Origin: Selaginella tamariscina
Lineage: Eukaryota; Streptophyta; Lycopodiopsida; Selaginellales; Selaginellaceae
Direction of reading: 5' to 3'
Length of the DNA stretch: 64,000 bases
Assembly: GCA_003024785.1 (NCBI GenBank)
Contig: PUQB01000587.1
Coordinates: forward strand, 50,139-114,138
Part shown: piece by piece, positions 45,201-56,901 of the stretch
Position numbering within the stretch: position 1 is the first letter of the stretch
Layout: each line of letters begins with the position of its first letter
The notes under the pieces: generated by a model
Database searches by the model: none
What the model was told of the DNA's origin: nothing
Seen by the model: only the letters and a program-made list of their open reading frames with translations
Made by a program: the position numbers and the translations under genes

Positions 45201-45921
45201 GCTCAAAATGGAATGGAACCGCTTGAAGCAGGTCGTTCCAAGGGCGCCGTACAACACCGCAGTCCGCACGAGAGATCCCAAGCGCGGATAAATGTGATCA
45301 AACTCGAATAAGTCCGGCTCTCGGGCTGGCAATGACCTGTTTTCAAAGTGTTAAACACGCCCCAAGAGATTCAATCCTTTCTCACCTGCCAGAGGCAGAC
45401 TCTAACCAGTCAAAAGCTGAGAATCTTCTAGCAAGATGCTGGGACCAACGTCTATCCAGCAGCACTTTCCTGCTGGAGGAACGAGGTTGCTACTCATCAT
45501 CCAGCGATCATATGAAGAATTGTGGGCGAATAGAGAATCCTGTGCCAGCTGCTTGTAAACGACAAGTTTTGGAGAAGCACTGCGAATTGAGAGCGATAGC
45601 TCTAGTATGGGGGCAAGATGACCATCCACAAGTGAAGTGCCATGGGACAGAATCTCCTTGACACACTCGCTGCTGTTCTGGGACGGCTCAGACTCCAGCC
45701 ACGCATCAATGAATTTCCAGAAGCTGTCGCTGTTCTCTTTCGCCAGGAGCTCCCTGCACGAAATGAGAATGAGAATCATCTTACTTGCTTCCTTCTACTT
45801 ACCCCATCTCCAAAAGTAAGGGCGTCCCGCTCCATTTAGCTCGAAGCTCCACGTTGACATTCCTGTGCTGGAGAGACGCAGACCAGGCAATGTTGAGAAG
45901 AAGAAGAACGAGAAGCAGCAT
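39253..45921 (-). CDS. UGGT: UDP-glucose:glycoprotein glucosyltransferase (UGGT)
   Basis: ER folding sensor that re-glucosylates misfolded N-glycoproteins so that calnexin and calreticulin bind them again. Start [16 protein letters not shown] (signal peptide), then [18 protein letters not shown], the conserved UGGT opening. Some 30-40 small exons with introns of about 40-70 bp follow; the middle carries the thioredoxin-like and beta-rich folding-sensor regions (for example [20 protein letters not shown] at about 41,180). The GT24 catalytic domain lies at about 39,255-40,560: [45 protein letters not shown] with the DxD motif [21 protein letters not shown] and [11 protein letters not shown]. 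The protein ends in KDEL, an ER-retention signal. All parts appear intact. Exons were not placed one by one. It faces the peroxidase gene head to head, 269 bp apart. Confidence 0.93.
42076..42136 (-). repeat. UGGT intron made of a CT microsatellite
   Basis: On the - strand the 61-bp intron reads GTAT, then an almost pure (CT)n tract, then CAGCAGATGTTTTTTCAG. Exons on either side are conserved UGGT coding (VITNGR and LIIQDDKPF). Confidence 0.8.
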
Positions 45922-45937
45922 CGCCTCCCTAGGGCGT

Positions 45938-45946
45938 AAACCCTAA
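45938..45946 (+). promoter_or_regulatory. Telo-box upstream of UGGT
   Basis: AAACCCTAA, 16 bp upstream of the UGGT start codon, next to CTAGGG. It probably lies in the 5' leader or core promoter. Confidence 0.55.
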
Positions 45947-46190
45947 ATCAGGGACCTTTACAATCGGCGTATCCAAGAGTTACGGACAATTTTGCGGTTA
46001 AAGTCGGATAAAATAACCGTGTGCAAGCAAAAGAAGCTGATCGTGTGTCAGTCGGTCACATGCTGCCGGCATTGTACACTCACGGGTTGGCTGACATGCA
46101 TAGCCGGTGTTGGATCATACAGCTCATTTTGCGGTGTTCCAAGTTTCAAATAAATGCTCTAGTGATCTTGTACAGGTATCTTTTACTACC

Positions 46191-47339
46191 ATGCTCAGGA
46201 TTGCATTGTTTCAATGCCTAGCATTTGCACTCGTTCAAGCCCAGCTCACATTTGACTTTTACAAGAACACATGTCCTAATGTGGACGCGATAGTAACCAA
46301 CACACTACTCGGCTTATCAAGACAAGATAACGTGGTCGCACCTGCTGTATTGCGCCTCTACTTCCATGATTGTCTAGTAGAGGTAATGGTTTGTTTGGTG
46401 ATTCTAATGAATCCCCTTCTAATGAGAATCCTTATCAGGGGTGCGATGGATCAATTTTAATTTCCTCCACAGGCACCAATGTGGCCGAACGTGATGCACC
46501 GGATAACTTGAGCTTTCCCCAAAATGGTTTTGACGCGATTGTGGAAGTAAAGAAAGCAGTTGAAGCTGCATGCCCCGGAGTTGTTTCATGTGCTGATATA
46601 CTGGCTATGGCAGCACGGGACGCCGTAGTCTTCGTAAGTTTTTCTTCTGTCCTTGACATGACTAATGTTGACATGTGTGCTTGTCAAGAGTGGTGGTCCG
46701 AGATGGGCTGTTCCCAAGGGAAGACGAGACGGATTGGTTTCAAAAGCATCCCGGGTGGAGGGCCACCTTCCCAATTCCAATTCCGATGTTCCCCAGCTTA
46801 TGAGAGTATTGGCGGCAGTAAATTTAAATATGGAGGACCTGGTCGTTCTATCGGGTAAGAATGACACGCACAGACACTATGAAATTCTTAAGTCGACTGC
46901 GTCCCGCACAGGTGCTCACACAATAGGATTCTCGCATTGCCAGCAGTTCTCCAAGAGACTATATAACTTCACCAGCTCCGTGAAAACTGACCCATCCATG
47001 GATCCATCTCTTGTTGCTTCTTTGAAAGCTGCTTGTCCTCAGACAGGAGGGAATCCCAACACAGTCCGCGCCTTTGATACGAGCACGTCTCTCAGGTTTG
47101 ATAACTTTTACTACCAAAACTTGCAGAGAGGAAAAGGGTTGCTCTTCTCCGATCAAATTCTAGCAAATGACAAGAGGACTTCAGAAATCGTGGCTAGCCT
47201 AGCCAGTAGCCAGGAAGATTTCTTCTTTGCTTTTATGCAAGTCATGGTCAAATTGGGTTACATAGGCATCAAAACGGGCAACCAGGGCGAAGTCCGTAGA
47301 GATTGCAGGGCTGTCAATGTACCGACAGGAAGATCTTAA
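46191..47339 (+). CDS. Secreted class III peroxidase
   Basis: Four exons (46,191-46,382; 46,439-46,633; 46,689-46,854; 46,912-47,339), three GT-AG introns of 55-57 bp, 326 residues, the classical plant peroxidase gene plan. Signal peptide [17 protein letters not shown], mature start [12 protein letters not shown]. The distal heme side RLYFHDC has the Arg and His; GCDGS binds calcium; [16 protein letters not shown] and GRRDG are conserved; the proximal His is in [10 protein letters not shown]. The C-terminus has [10 protein letters not shown] and a last Cys in RRDCRAVN. It oxidises phenolics with H2O2 in the cell wall (family knowledge). Its stop lies 69 bp from the stop of the convergent dehydrogenase gene. 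Confidence 0.93.
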
Positions 47340-47408
47340 ACAGTTTCCTTATTTCCAAAGCAAATCAAAATCCATAATGTACTTACATATATTACCACTG
47401 TGCACAGA

Positions 47409-48990
<1,582 letters not shown>

Positions 48991-49160
48991 CTAGCAAAGC
49001 ATGGCCATTACTCCCCTTTCCTTTTTAACCTAACCACAGATCTGTAGATGAGATCGAATAGCAATCCCAGCCGTCGCCTGGTTTGACCCGCTTTGAGGTT
49101 TATTTTTCACGGCCATGGCTTGTGTTTATTTCTTTAATTTGTGGAGCACAAGTGTGTATT

Positions 49161-50469
49161 TCAGAAAGGGGATGGTGTCAGCGGTTCCATCGTCGTGAGG
49201 TATTCCGCACGGAGCCCCGAGAAATCCGGCGCATTGGTTTGAAATTTAAGTAGCGCAGTTGGAACCAATTGGGCTTGGTCTACAGTAGAGCTATGCAGAG
49301 GTGACACGATTAACCCGTCTTTGAACCCAGCCGGATCCACCAGCTCAAATAGCACTTGTGTCTTTAGAGCCGATCTAACAAACTGCATTTTGCACTGATG
49401 AGCCAAGGAAAACAACGAGTAAGAGACCACTCACTGTATAAATTGCCGAAGTTGGTTCCTTTGGAAGAAACACTCCTTGCAACACTATATTGTCCGGGAA
49501 CTGTACGCGGATTAGCGAGAACTTGTACTTTTGGCGTGCTGCCGCCGCCTGCTTTCCCCTGTACGACTTGGGAATAAGTAGCTGCGAATCCTCAAGTTTC
49601 TTCCGCTTGGCAACTGCAAACTTCTTTGCCTCGTCCAGAGATAATTCGTAGAATTCCTCCGGAAGCTCGGCACGTACCACAGCACTTTCTGGAGAAATGT
49701 AGAATACTCTCACCTGCATAGCAATCCATTCAGTTATACAAGCTCCGAGGTTATCAAAAGCCTTACTTGTCTGTCCGGCGTCTTCTCCAATACTTGCCTC
49801 TCCTGCACTGCTGTCGTATATATTTCAGCAGCCTCAGCGTTTCATCTAAAAGTTTAAGATGGCTGGGAGAAGGCTCCTCCATGAGGAGCAAAGTTTCATT
49901 CTCCTTGGCCACGGCCCGAAAGCCAAGAGAATACAGAAACTCCACTCCTCCGGTAGTCGAACCGACAGTTTCGTGTATCTTGGGATTTGACAAGCGGACA
50001 ACCCTGAATTTCTCGGACGATGGTTCTCGTATGATGTTCCCAATCAAACGAGTTACTACTTGGATAGCCGCATCGGAAGGCTCGCCAGACAAAAACGTGG
50101 CAACTTGCATCTCCAATTCTTCCTTGCCGACTCACTACTCGCCGAGTTGGACTGACGTGCACCATCTGTAGTATTAATCGGCTTACCTTGGTGCGATGGT
50201 GTCGTAACTCTTGCTGCATCGCCGGGACTTGGATGGACCGGCGGGGCTCCAACCGGGCTTGAAGTGATCGGAGGAGCTGCGGGTGTGGATTTGCCAGCTT
50301 TCCGTTGTTGCTCGGCTTCCCATCTCTCCTGCTGGGACTTGCGCCAGTCATGTTGCTGTTTGTTCTGTTCGATTAGGCCCGATCCCAACCTGTGACTTTC
50401 GCCCTTGAATTTGCGGGACGAACCGAATGGATTCTTCAGCTTCTTCATGATGCCTTTGACCTCCTCCAT
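49161..50469 (-). CDS. PUB and UBX domain protein (PUX2-like)
   Basis: Start MEEVKGIMKKLKNPFGSS at 50,469. Exon 1 (50,187-50,469) carries a basic, then Pro/Ser-rich region. A 56-bp intron brings in the PUB domain (about 49,850-50,110: ELEMQVATFL, then IREPSSEKFRVVRLSNPKI and EFLYSLGFRAVAKEN), which in relatives binds the tail of the AAA-ATPase CDC48. The next exons have QVRVFYISPESAVV and a UBX fold (YKFSLIRVQFPDNIVLQGVF) that contacts the CDC48 N-domain. The order PUB then UBX matches plant PUX2. Between PUB and QVRVFYI (49,790-49,850) the frame changes by one step without an obvious intron, so a small indel or an unrecognised splice is present. Final intron about 40 bp; stop at 49,161. Confidence 0.8.
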
Positions 50470-50483
50470 TTCCTAGTGTGAAC

Positions 50484-50500
50484 TAACCCTAGGGTTAGGG
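50484..50500. promoter_or_regulatory. Palindromic telo-box between PUX2-like and dehydratase genes
   Basis: TAACCCTAGGGTTAGGG lies in the 92 bp between two divergent start codons (50,469 and 50,562). TAACCCTAGGGTTA (50,484-50,497) is a perfect palindrome, so it offers a site in both orientations. A TATATATA stretch follows at 50,504-50,511. Confidence 0.6.
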
Positions 50501-50561
50501 TAGATATATATGCTTTCGTTTCGCTCAGCTTTTCTCACTCGCTGGTCCCGCCGCGTTGGCC

Positions 50562-51181
50562 ATGTCTACTCAGTCTGATGGTAACTAGTACCCTTCAAAT
50601 GTCGTGCTGCTCTACTCATATTTTGCATCTCTTTCAGAGATACACAGTGTCTTGTCGAGGAAGAAATGCGTGCCTTGCGAGTCCAAAGAATTGCGACCTA
50701 TGTGCGAGGAATCTGCGAAAGAGTTGCTACAACAGGCAATTATGAGAAGAATTATTATTTTCATATAATTAGTTTTGCATCGGCTCAGGTGCCAGGGTGG
50801 AAAATTGAACAAGGGGAGAACGGGAAGCTGCAGCTGCAAAGGAGTTGGAAAGCCAAGAGCTTTCTCAAGGGACTTGAGTTTTTCAAGTTGGTTGGAGAGC
50901 TCGCTGAAGCTGAGGGTGAGTTTTCTGTTTAGATTCGTCCGCTCATTTCAGCATATCATTTATAGGGCATCATCCGGACCTTCATCTGACTGGATATAAC
51001 AACGTCAATATTAATATCTGTACGCATTCCGCTGGTGAGTTGATTCATTAATTTGGACGTATTCCGCTGGTGAGACTTTGTTATGTTTGCTCCAGGCGGC
51101 TTGACAGAGAACGACTTCATATTGTCAGCAAAGATTGGAGCCTTGGATGCTAGCGACCTGTTTAGGAAGCCCAAACTCTAG
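50562..51181 (+). CDS. Pterin-4a-carbinolamine dehydratase
   Basis: Five exons (50,562-50,580; 50,638-50,735; 50,789-50,915; 50,966-51,034; 51,096-51,181) give 132 residues. The core reads RSWKAKSFLKGLEFFKLVGE, AEAEGHHPDLHLTGYNNVNI and THSAGGLTENDFILSAKI. HHPD with the upstream Glu is the family active-site motif, and CVPCESKELRPM at the start is shared with plant homologues. It dehydrates 4a-hydroxy-tetrahydropterins, recycling pterin cofactor; plant versions are also linked to molybdenum-cofactor enzymes. No transit peptide is visible with this start. Intron 2 is a GC-AG intron, needed to keep the frame. Exon 1 is only 19 bp. Confidence 0.88.
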
Positions 51182-51236
51182 TCAGTGTGTGTTCTTTAAT
51201 AAATGAATTTCTCATTCATATCATAAAATCTGGATT

Positions 51237-53526
51237 TTAAAAATCGTGAAACAACATGATTGTATCATCCAGCTTCATTAAAGAAGTTTCTAAAACCTTG
51301 GCAACATTGCTCAACCTGTTGGCTTGTTCTTGCTGGGCACTAGTGAGGACAACACCCGAAGCAGCCTTTGAAAGAGACAGGAGCTGAAAACAATCACGTA
51401 TTAGAAGAATCTTGAAACAAGTAAGCAACTCACCTCTTGTTCTTGCTCCAGTTCATGAGAAAGGCGGCGCCCAAGGTTCCAAGCTGCATGATACATGTCA
51501 TTAAGGACGTTCCAGCTCACCTTGTTCAAGTTGACACGCCACAAATAAAACATCCGAGAAGGATTCCGATCCGCCGATTTTGGCACTTCCTGTTCATCAC
51601 CACAAAATGAACATACCCTGCAGCGCCTATGCAAACCGTACCTGATGCTCAATGTACTGCTCTTTGACAAGCTTGTAGAGGAGCTCCCAAGTCTCTTTCA
51701 GCGGTACAAGGGACCTGTCCGAAATCTGCAGTACATATTTAGCACTACTTTAATGAATCCTCAGAAATCCCTACCTGTTTGTGCTCCAAATGGCCTTTCA
51801 TAGCTAAAAGCCGAAAGATCCTGCAGCATTTTCGTCCAAATCTTTGTAAAACGATGCCCTCAATCTATGCATTTGGTTAGCACTGGAAAATCAAAAGAGC
51901 CACAAGCAAGACTCACCTCGTTCTGTCTAGCAATCTCGATTATCTTTTGCATATCTGATAATGTTAAATCGTATGTATAACACGTATGCTGGTTAAACTA
52001 CAAACAACCAAAGGATACTAATTGCGTACTGGGTGCCTGCTTCTCCAACACGATTAACAAAAGCATCGTTCGTCATCTGTATAAGAGCAGCTTTGATTTT
52101 GTCCATCTTCATGCCTCGGCCTTCCTCCGTTGCTTGCACGGCTTCAGTAACCGAAGCCAGAGTCAAGGGATCTGAACTCATCAAAAGTAGTTAAACAATA
52201 CTATGCTGGAAATCTACTACTTACTAGAAGTTCTCTCCTTGAGGCTCTGCTCAAATCTTCGTGTGCTGTCAAGCATGGAAGCTAACACTGTTCCAGCGCT
52301 GAGGTCGATTCTTGATCTCACTAACTTCACACATACCTGAAACAATAAGCATGAGCAAACATAACATACCAGAGAAACAAAAAATAGTGATCCACCTGAT
52401 GTCTTAGACTGCGTAAGAATTCCTCATAGTTGACTCGCCAGAGTACTTCCTTTTCATCAACTACAGCCACTGTACTCGCATCCATCTCCAACTTATCCCT
52501 CTTGCGCTGTTAGTTGTTGTTTTGAGCAGGCTATTTCAAATGCAAAATATTCCTCACCTTCTGACCTGCAGGAGCCTCCAAGGCATCGTTGTTTTCCACA
52601 CTAACCCCGCAAGGAGTTCGAAACCTTTCAGCTTCCATCAATGCCGCTGCAGAAATTACACGTTGCTCCATCACTTCTGCGACCGTGTTGCGTCCTTTCT
52701 ATATCCAAAATTGAGAATTAAGAAAACGCTCTGAAGCACTATCATACCAACCGCTGCTGTTCGCGACTTCTTCTTTGGTTGCTCGTCCTTGCTCTTGGGG
52801 CTTAACGTCGGCTCTGGCAAAGGACATCTCTCAATGTAGCGGGCACGCACCAGCACCACAAAAGTCTCTCTTAACGCCGTTCCTACCTCAGCTTCGCCTG
52901 CCAAAGGAAATGACAGTCTATTGAAACCAGACAGTATATGTTACTTGATTGTGCACACTCTGCTGCTCGCTTCACCAGTTGCTCGAGCGTGAGACGACCA
53001 TGCTGCAGCAAGCCGCTCACTAGGTCTTCGGCCTGCAGACATCAAGCGTATCAGCATGAAGAACGACATCTAGTCTTACCACTCTTCCAAACTTCTCGTT
53101 AGCGAGCATCATGAACTTGGGAAAGCGCATTCTGTGGAAGATGTTGTCGACTATGGCCATGTAAAAGGTATTCTGTTTGGACGGGGCGCCAAATCCGCCT
53201 GCAGAAAGGGTCAAGGTAATACAGAACATGAAAGCGCTGCGACAAACCTTCTTGTTCGACTCGGAAAGCCTGCACGCAGTTGTGTTGAATCAGCACCAGG
53301 AGGCAGTTCCGCAGCTGAGGCAGAGCAATACCAGTGTAGCGCGCAATCTCTGAGAGTAGAAGATTGCCACGGTTGACGAGGCAATCGCATACTTTCTGTG
53401 CAGAAACATCATTGGATTCGGAAGAGCATGGCAAGGGACTTGCAGAGGGAGTACCTGGACGAGCTCCCCGAATTGATCGCAAATGAGGTCGCAGGCCAGC
53501 TTGAGGGAGTGCGGGCATGTCGCCAT
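51237..53526 (-). CDS. RNA polymerase III subunit RPC3 (RPC82 family)
   Basis: Start MATCPHSLKLACDLICDQFG at 53,526. The N-terminal winged helix contains KVCDCLVNRGNLLLSEIARY and QLRNCLLVLIQHNCVQAF, a hallmark of RPC3. GRLTLEQLVKRAAECAQ (about 52,950-53,010) starts the next winged helix, followed by TALRETFVVLVRARYIERCP. A Lys/Ser-rich stretch (KSKDEQPKKKSR) comes next, then RVNYEEFLRSLRHQ, a further winged helix (IARQNEIEGIVLQRFGRKCC, then EQYIEHQEVPKSADR with FYLWRVNL) and a C-terminal coiled coil ending MLFHDF. About ten short introns. RPC3 joins RPC6 and RPC7 in the initiation subcomplex that makes tRNA and 5S rRNA. Head to head with BUB1 at 79 bp. Not every exon was placed. Confidence 0.87.
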
Positions 53527-53540
53527 GGCCAAGCTCCTCC

Positions 53541-53559
53541 TAGGGCTTAAACCCTAAAC
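53541..53559. promoter_or_regulatory. Telo-box pair between RPC3 and BUB1-like genes
   Basis: TAGGGCTTAAACCCTAAAC sits within 79 bp separating the two start codons (53,526 and 53,606): one half-site in each direction around TTAA. Confidence 0.6.
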
Positions 53560-53605
53560 TTTACATTTCAAGAGTGTCTTCTTGGATCTATGTAGCACGC
53601 GAGGC

Positions 53606-56576
53606 ATGGCACAGGAGCTCGCCACCTTGGCCGTTCCCAAGGAGCTGCCGAATTTGGACGACTTGCTCAAGTCTAGAAGCGCGCACGCGGCCATCGAGGG
53701 TGAAAGACAGTAAGCTATTGTTTTCATGCATTCATTGTACGGAGATATCGATCCTCTGCAGGAAGTTGCTTCAAGGCATTCGCAACTATGCTGGAAATGA
53801 TCCACTTAAGCCTTGGATTCGGTAAGCATGGCCATGGTTTTTACCTCTTGTATTCTATTTCTTTCCTTTCAGATGCATCAAATGGGCCAAAGGACTCTAT
53901 ACTTCAGGACTGAAATCCGAGCTTCTTCCGTTGTTGGAGCTCTGCACGCATCATTTCCTGGACGATCCGCGCTATCGCGACGATCTAAGATACTTGCGTG
54001 TGTGGATCCGATATGTAAGCACAAACGCGCGCGCACACACGCATGCACCCACCGCATTTCTATTTTATCTTCACAGGCTGATTGTTGTCCCAATCCACTT
54101 CATGTCTTCGAGTTTTTAGAGAAAAAGAAAATCGGACATAGCCATTCCCTATTATACGAGGCGTATGCTGTGATACTTGAACTCCGAGGTTTATTGGCAA
54201 AAGCAGATGAAGTTTACCAGCATGGCATCTCCAGGTTCTCTCTGGGCTGGCATTTTTATTTTTCTTGTTCACGTTTGTATTTTATAGACAGGCACAGCCC
54301 GTGGAGCAGCTGCGAAGTATGTACAAAAGTTTTTTGAAACGCAAGGTGAAGTTGAGGGCACCTCGTGAAAATGATCAGCTTAAGGAAAAGGAAACATGTG
54401 GTGAACTAGAACCGGCCAGCAAAAGCCCTCAAGATGCGCCTGAACTTTGCAATTTCGGTATTCCGAGGGAGGCTTATGCTTCACAGCCTCACGGGGATGA
54501 AACTATTGCGATGAAGAAATATGCAGAAGAAGCCATTGTTCTGGGAGTGGATCCGGAAGGTGCAACGGTCGAGACAGAAAGTCATTTCGGTCTGGTTGAT
54601 CCAACAATCAACACCAAGGAAGCGGTGGTTAATGTCCTGTCTCTGTTCAACCAGCCACTGCCGCTTCAACAGGCTAGGAACTCACGGAAGGATGCAAATG
54701 CTGTTGATAAACCTTCAGAACCAGGAAAGCTGGAGTTTGAGATATTCATGGACGATGCTTTCGCCGACCAATGTCGTCGAAACCCTCAGACTTTAGAAGT
54801 CTACGAAGAAGAGTTAAAGTTCCGGAGTCAGCAAGGAAGCTTGGAGGTGCTTGTGGACGAATGCTTTGGAGCCAAAACTGAACTTCAAAATGCTGAAGAA
54901 TTCAGCAAGATTAAATCCCTGGGATGACACTGTCATTGCGGATTTGCTCAAAGGATTAAAGCCACCCCTGTCCGAATACAAGGCCAGTCTCAATCCTGTC
55001 TCGTGCGTGCGTATCTGTCTGCGTGAGTGCGTGTCTGATAAACCAGTCTAGCCAGACAGCTATTTTACATGTACCATAGTATAATACTACATTTCTTTTC
55101 TTTTGCAGGGATATCATTGCAGCGGGAAAAAGTACCAGGGGAGCTTGTCGTCTCTAAAGACCAACGCTCGGAATAAAACCTTGTGTCTAGGTGACTGTGC
55201 AGGTTGAGTTGGACGCTGCTATCTAACTTCCATTGTTACAACAGGAACTTCAACGTATTACTTGAAAGGTTGTACAGGACAGGGTGCTTTCGCTCAAGTA
55301 TATCAGGCACACGAAGAGAATAATCATGATGAAACAGTCGTATTAAAGGTGATGTTTTTCTATTTCTATTTCTTATTTACTCCTGCAGCTTGGTAACAAT
55401 GCAGATTCAGAAGCCCCCTTGCCCTTGGGAATTCTACATTTACTGTCAGCTTGACAAGCGCATTCCGTCGGAAGAGGTAAGGTGCAGACCGTCTACACTG
55501 AGAACGGAGTTAACAGGACGTTCTTCCAGAGAAAGAGCTTCGGCCATGCATGCAAGATGCATGTTTATTCCGATTGCAGCATCATGGTTGCTGAGTATGG
55601 TCAGCATGGCACCTTGCAGGTGAGTGTTTCCGTTGTTGACAGGGTTACTCACTCTCACTTGGTGTCAGGACGTGGTGAATGCGTACTTAGCGCATGGGCA
55701 AAGAATGAACGAGCTGTTATGCATGTATTATGCTATAGAAATGCTACGGATGCTGGAGGTGTTGCATGCAGCAGGAATCATCCACGGCGATTTTAAACCC
55801 GACAATCTACTTATTCGGAACGACAGGTCTGTCATGGGTTTTCTTTAGTCATATTTTGCTTATGCCTTTTGGTTAACTCAGTGACAAGTGGGAAGATTGG
55901 GGAGCGGACAGGCCGGGCTGCTGGAAAGATCAGGTAGCCCGAATTTATTTCAGAGCCAGTACATAGCTGCAACAGGCTTTCTTGTTCTAGGGACTCTGCT
56001 TGATAGACTGGGGTAGAAGCATAGACACGACCTTGTTTCCAACTGGCACCGAGTTCGTCGGAGATAGCAACACTTCGGCCTTCAGATGCATTGAGATGGT
56101 GGAAGAGAAGCCGTGGACTTATCAGGTCGGTGGATTGATATGAAATCGTGAATTTTGATGCAACCCCCAGCTTTTTCCAGGTTGACAACTACGGCCTGTG
56201 CGGTGTAGTGCATTGCATGCTCCATGGGAACTACATGGAGATTCAGCAGGAAGGAAATGGTGGTATTAAGAGGCCACGAGCACCACTTAAGCGGTACCTA
56301 GTTAGCAGAATGTGTCTGCGTCTGTTGTTTGTGTTGTGTTGTGTTGTTGTTGTTGTTGTTGTTAAGGGATGCTTGGTGGTCAGGTACTGGCACACAGGGG
56401 TGTGGGACAAGTTGTTCAAGACGTTGCTGAATGTGGAGAGCTGCGGCCAGAATCCGCCTCTTGTTCCGCTTCGTCAAATGCTCGAGGACTGCCTGTCGTC
56501 CAATCCTGCCTACTCGAGAAAACTCAAGGACTTGCTTATGAAACAGGCAGTGATGATGTACCCCACCAGGAGATAG
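53606..56576 (+). CDS. BUB1: BUB1-like spindle checkpoint kinase
   Basis: Start MAQELATLAVPKELPNLD. The Mad3/BUB1 N-terminal TPR-like region spans exons to about 54,290 (NDPLKPWIRCIKWAKGLY, then LRVWIRY and ELRGLLAKADEVYQHGISR). The middle has DPTINTKEAVVNVLSLFNQP, a block conserved in plant BUB1/MAD3 proteins, and FEIFMDDAFAD, then NPWDDTVIADLL. The kinase domain begins at about 55,255: glycine loop GQGAFAQVYQA, lysine in ETVVLK, catalytic loop HGDFKPDNLL, and DWG in place of DFG (LIDWGRSID), as in BUB1. It ends at 56,576 (MMYPTRR). It has an active-site set, so it fits BUB1 rather than kinase-less BUBR1/MAD3. It acts at kinetochores to delay anaphase. Introns about 50-90 bp, one with a (GTT)n run (56,341-56,363). 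Confidence 0.88.
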
Positions 56577-56803
56577 TAAATGTAATAGCAATTATTTGAA
56601 CGGTCGTGGGCAGTGGAATATACCCAATGGCGCTAGGTGGCATCCAAGTTGGCCGCGCGGGACACGTGGCAGATGCCGGCCGGCCCCAGTCCGATGAGGG
56701 TCCAAAAGACAAGAGCGGGCAAAATGCGGCAATTTTGAAAACGCGCGCGGGGACTGGCGATATGTGCAACCGTGTGTTTCCCCTTCCCCATTTCCAGCAT
56801 AGC

Positions 56804-56874
56804 TAGGGTTTTTGCATTCGACCGACGCGAAGCCCCTACCATGAAGCGCTGATCTATCTTCTTCCTAGGGTTTA
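56804..56874 (-). promoter_or_regulatory. Two telo-boxes upstream of the E2F-like gene
   Basis: TAGGGTTTT (56,804-56,812) and CTAGGGTTTA (56,865-56,874), 27-98 bp before the ATG at 56,902. Upstream, GCGGGCAAAA (about 56,715) and GCGGCAAT (about 56,727) are near matches to the E2F site GCGSSAAA. Confidence 0.5.
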
Positions 56875-56901
56875 AGGTGAGCTATCGGCAGCTGTCACGC
56901 C

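Noticed and set aside
56298-56591. 97-codon - strand frame with an Asn run
   Set aside because: Antisense to BUB1 exons and to the (GTT)n intron; the Asn run is the translated microsatellite.
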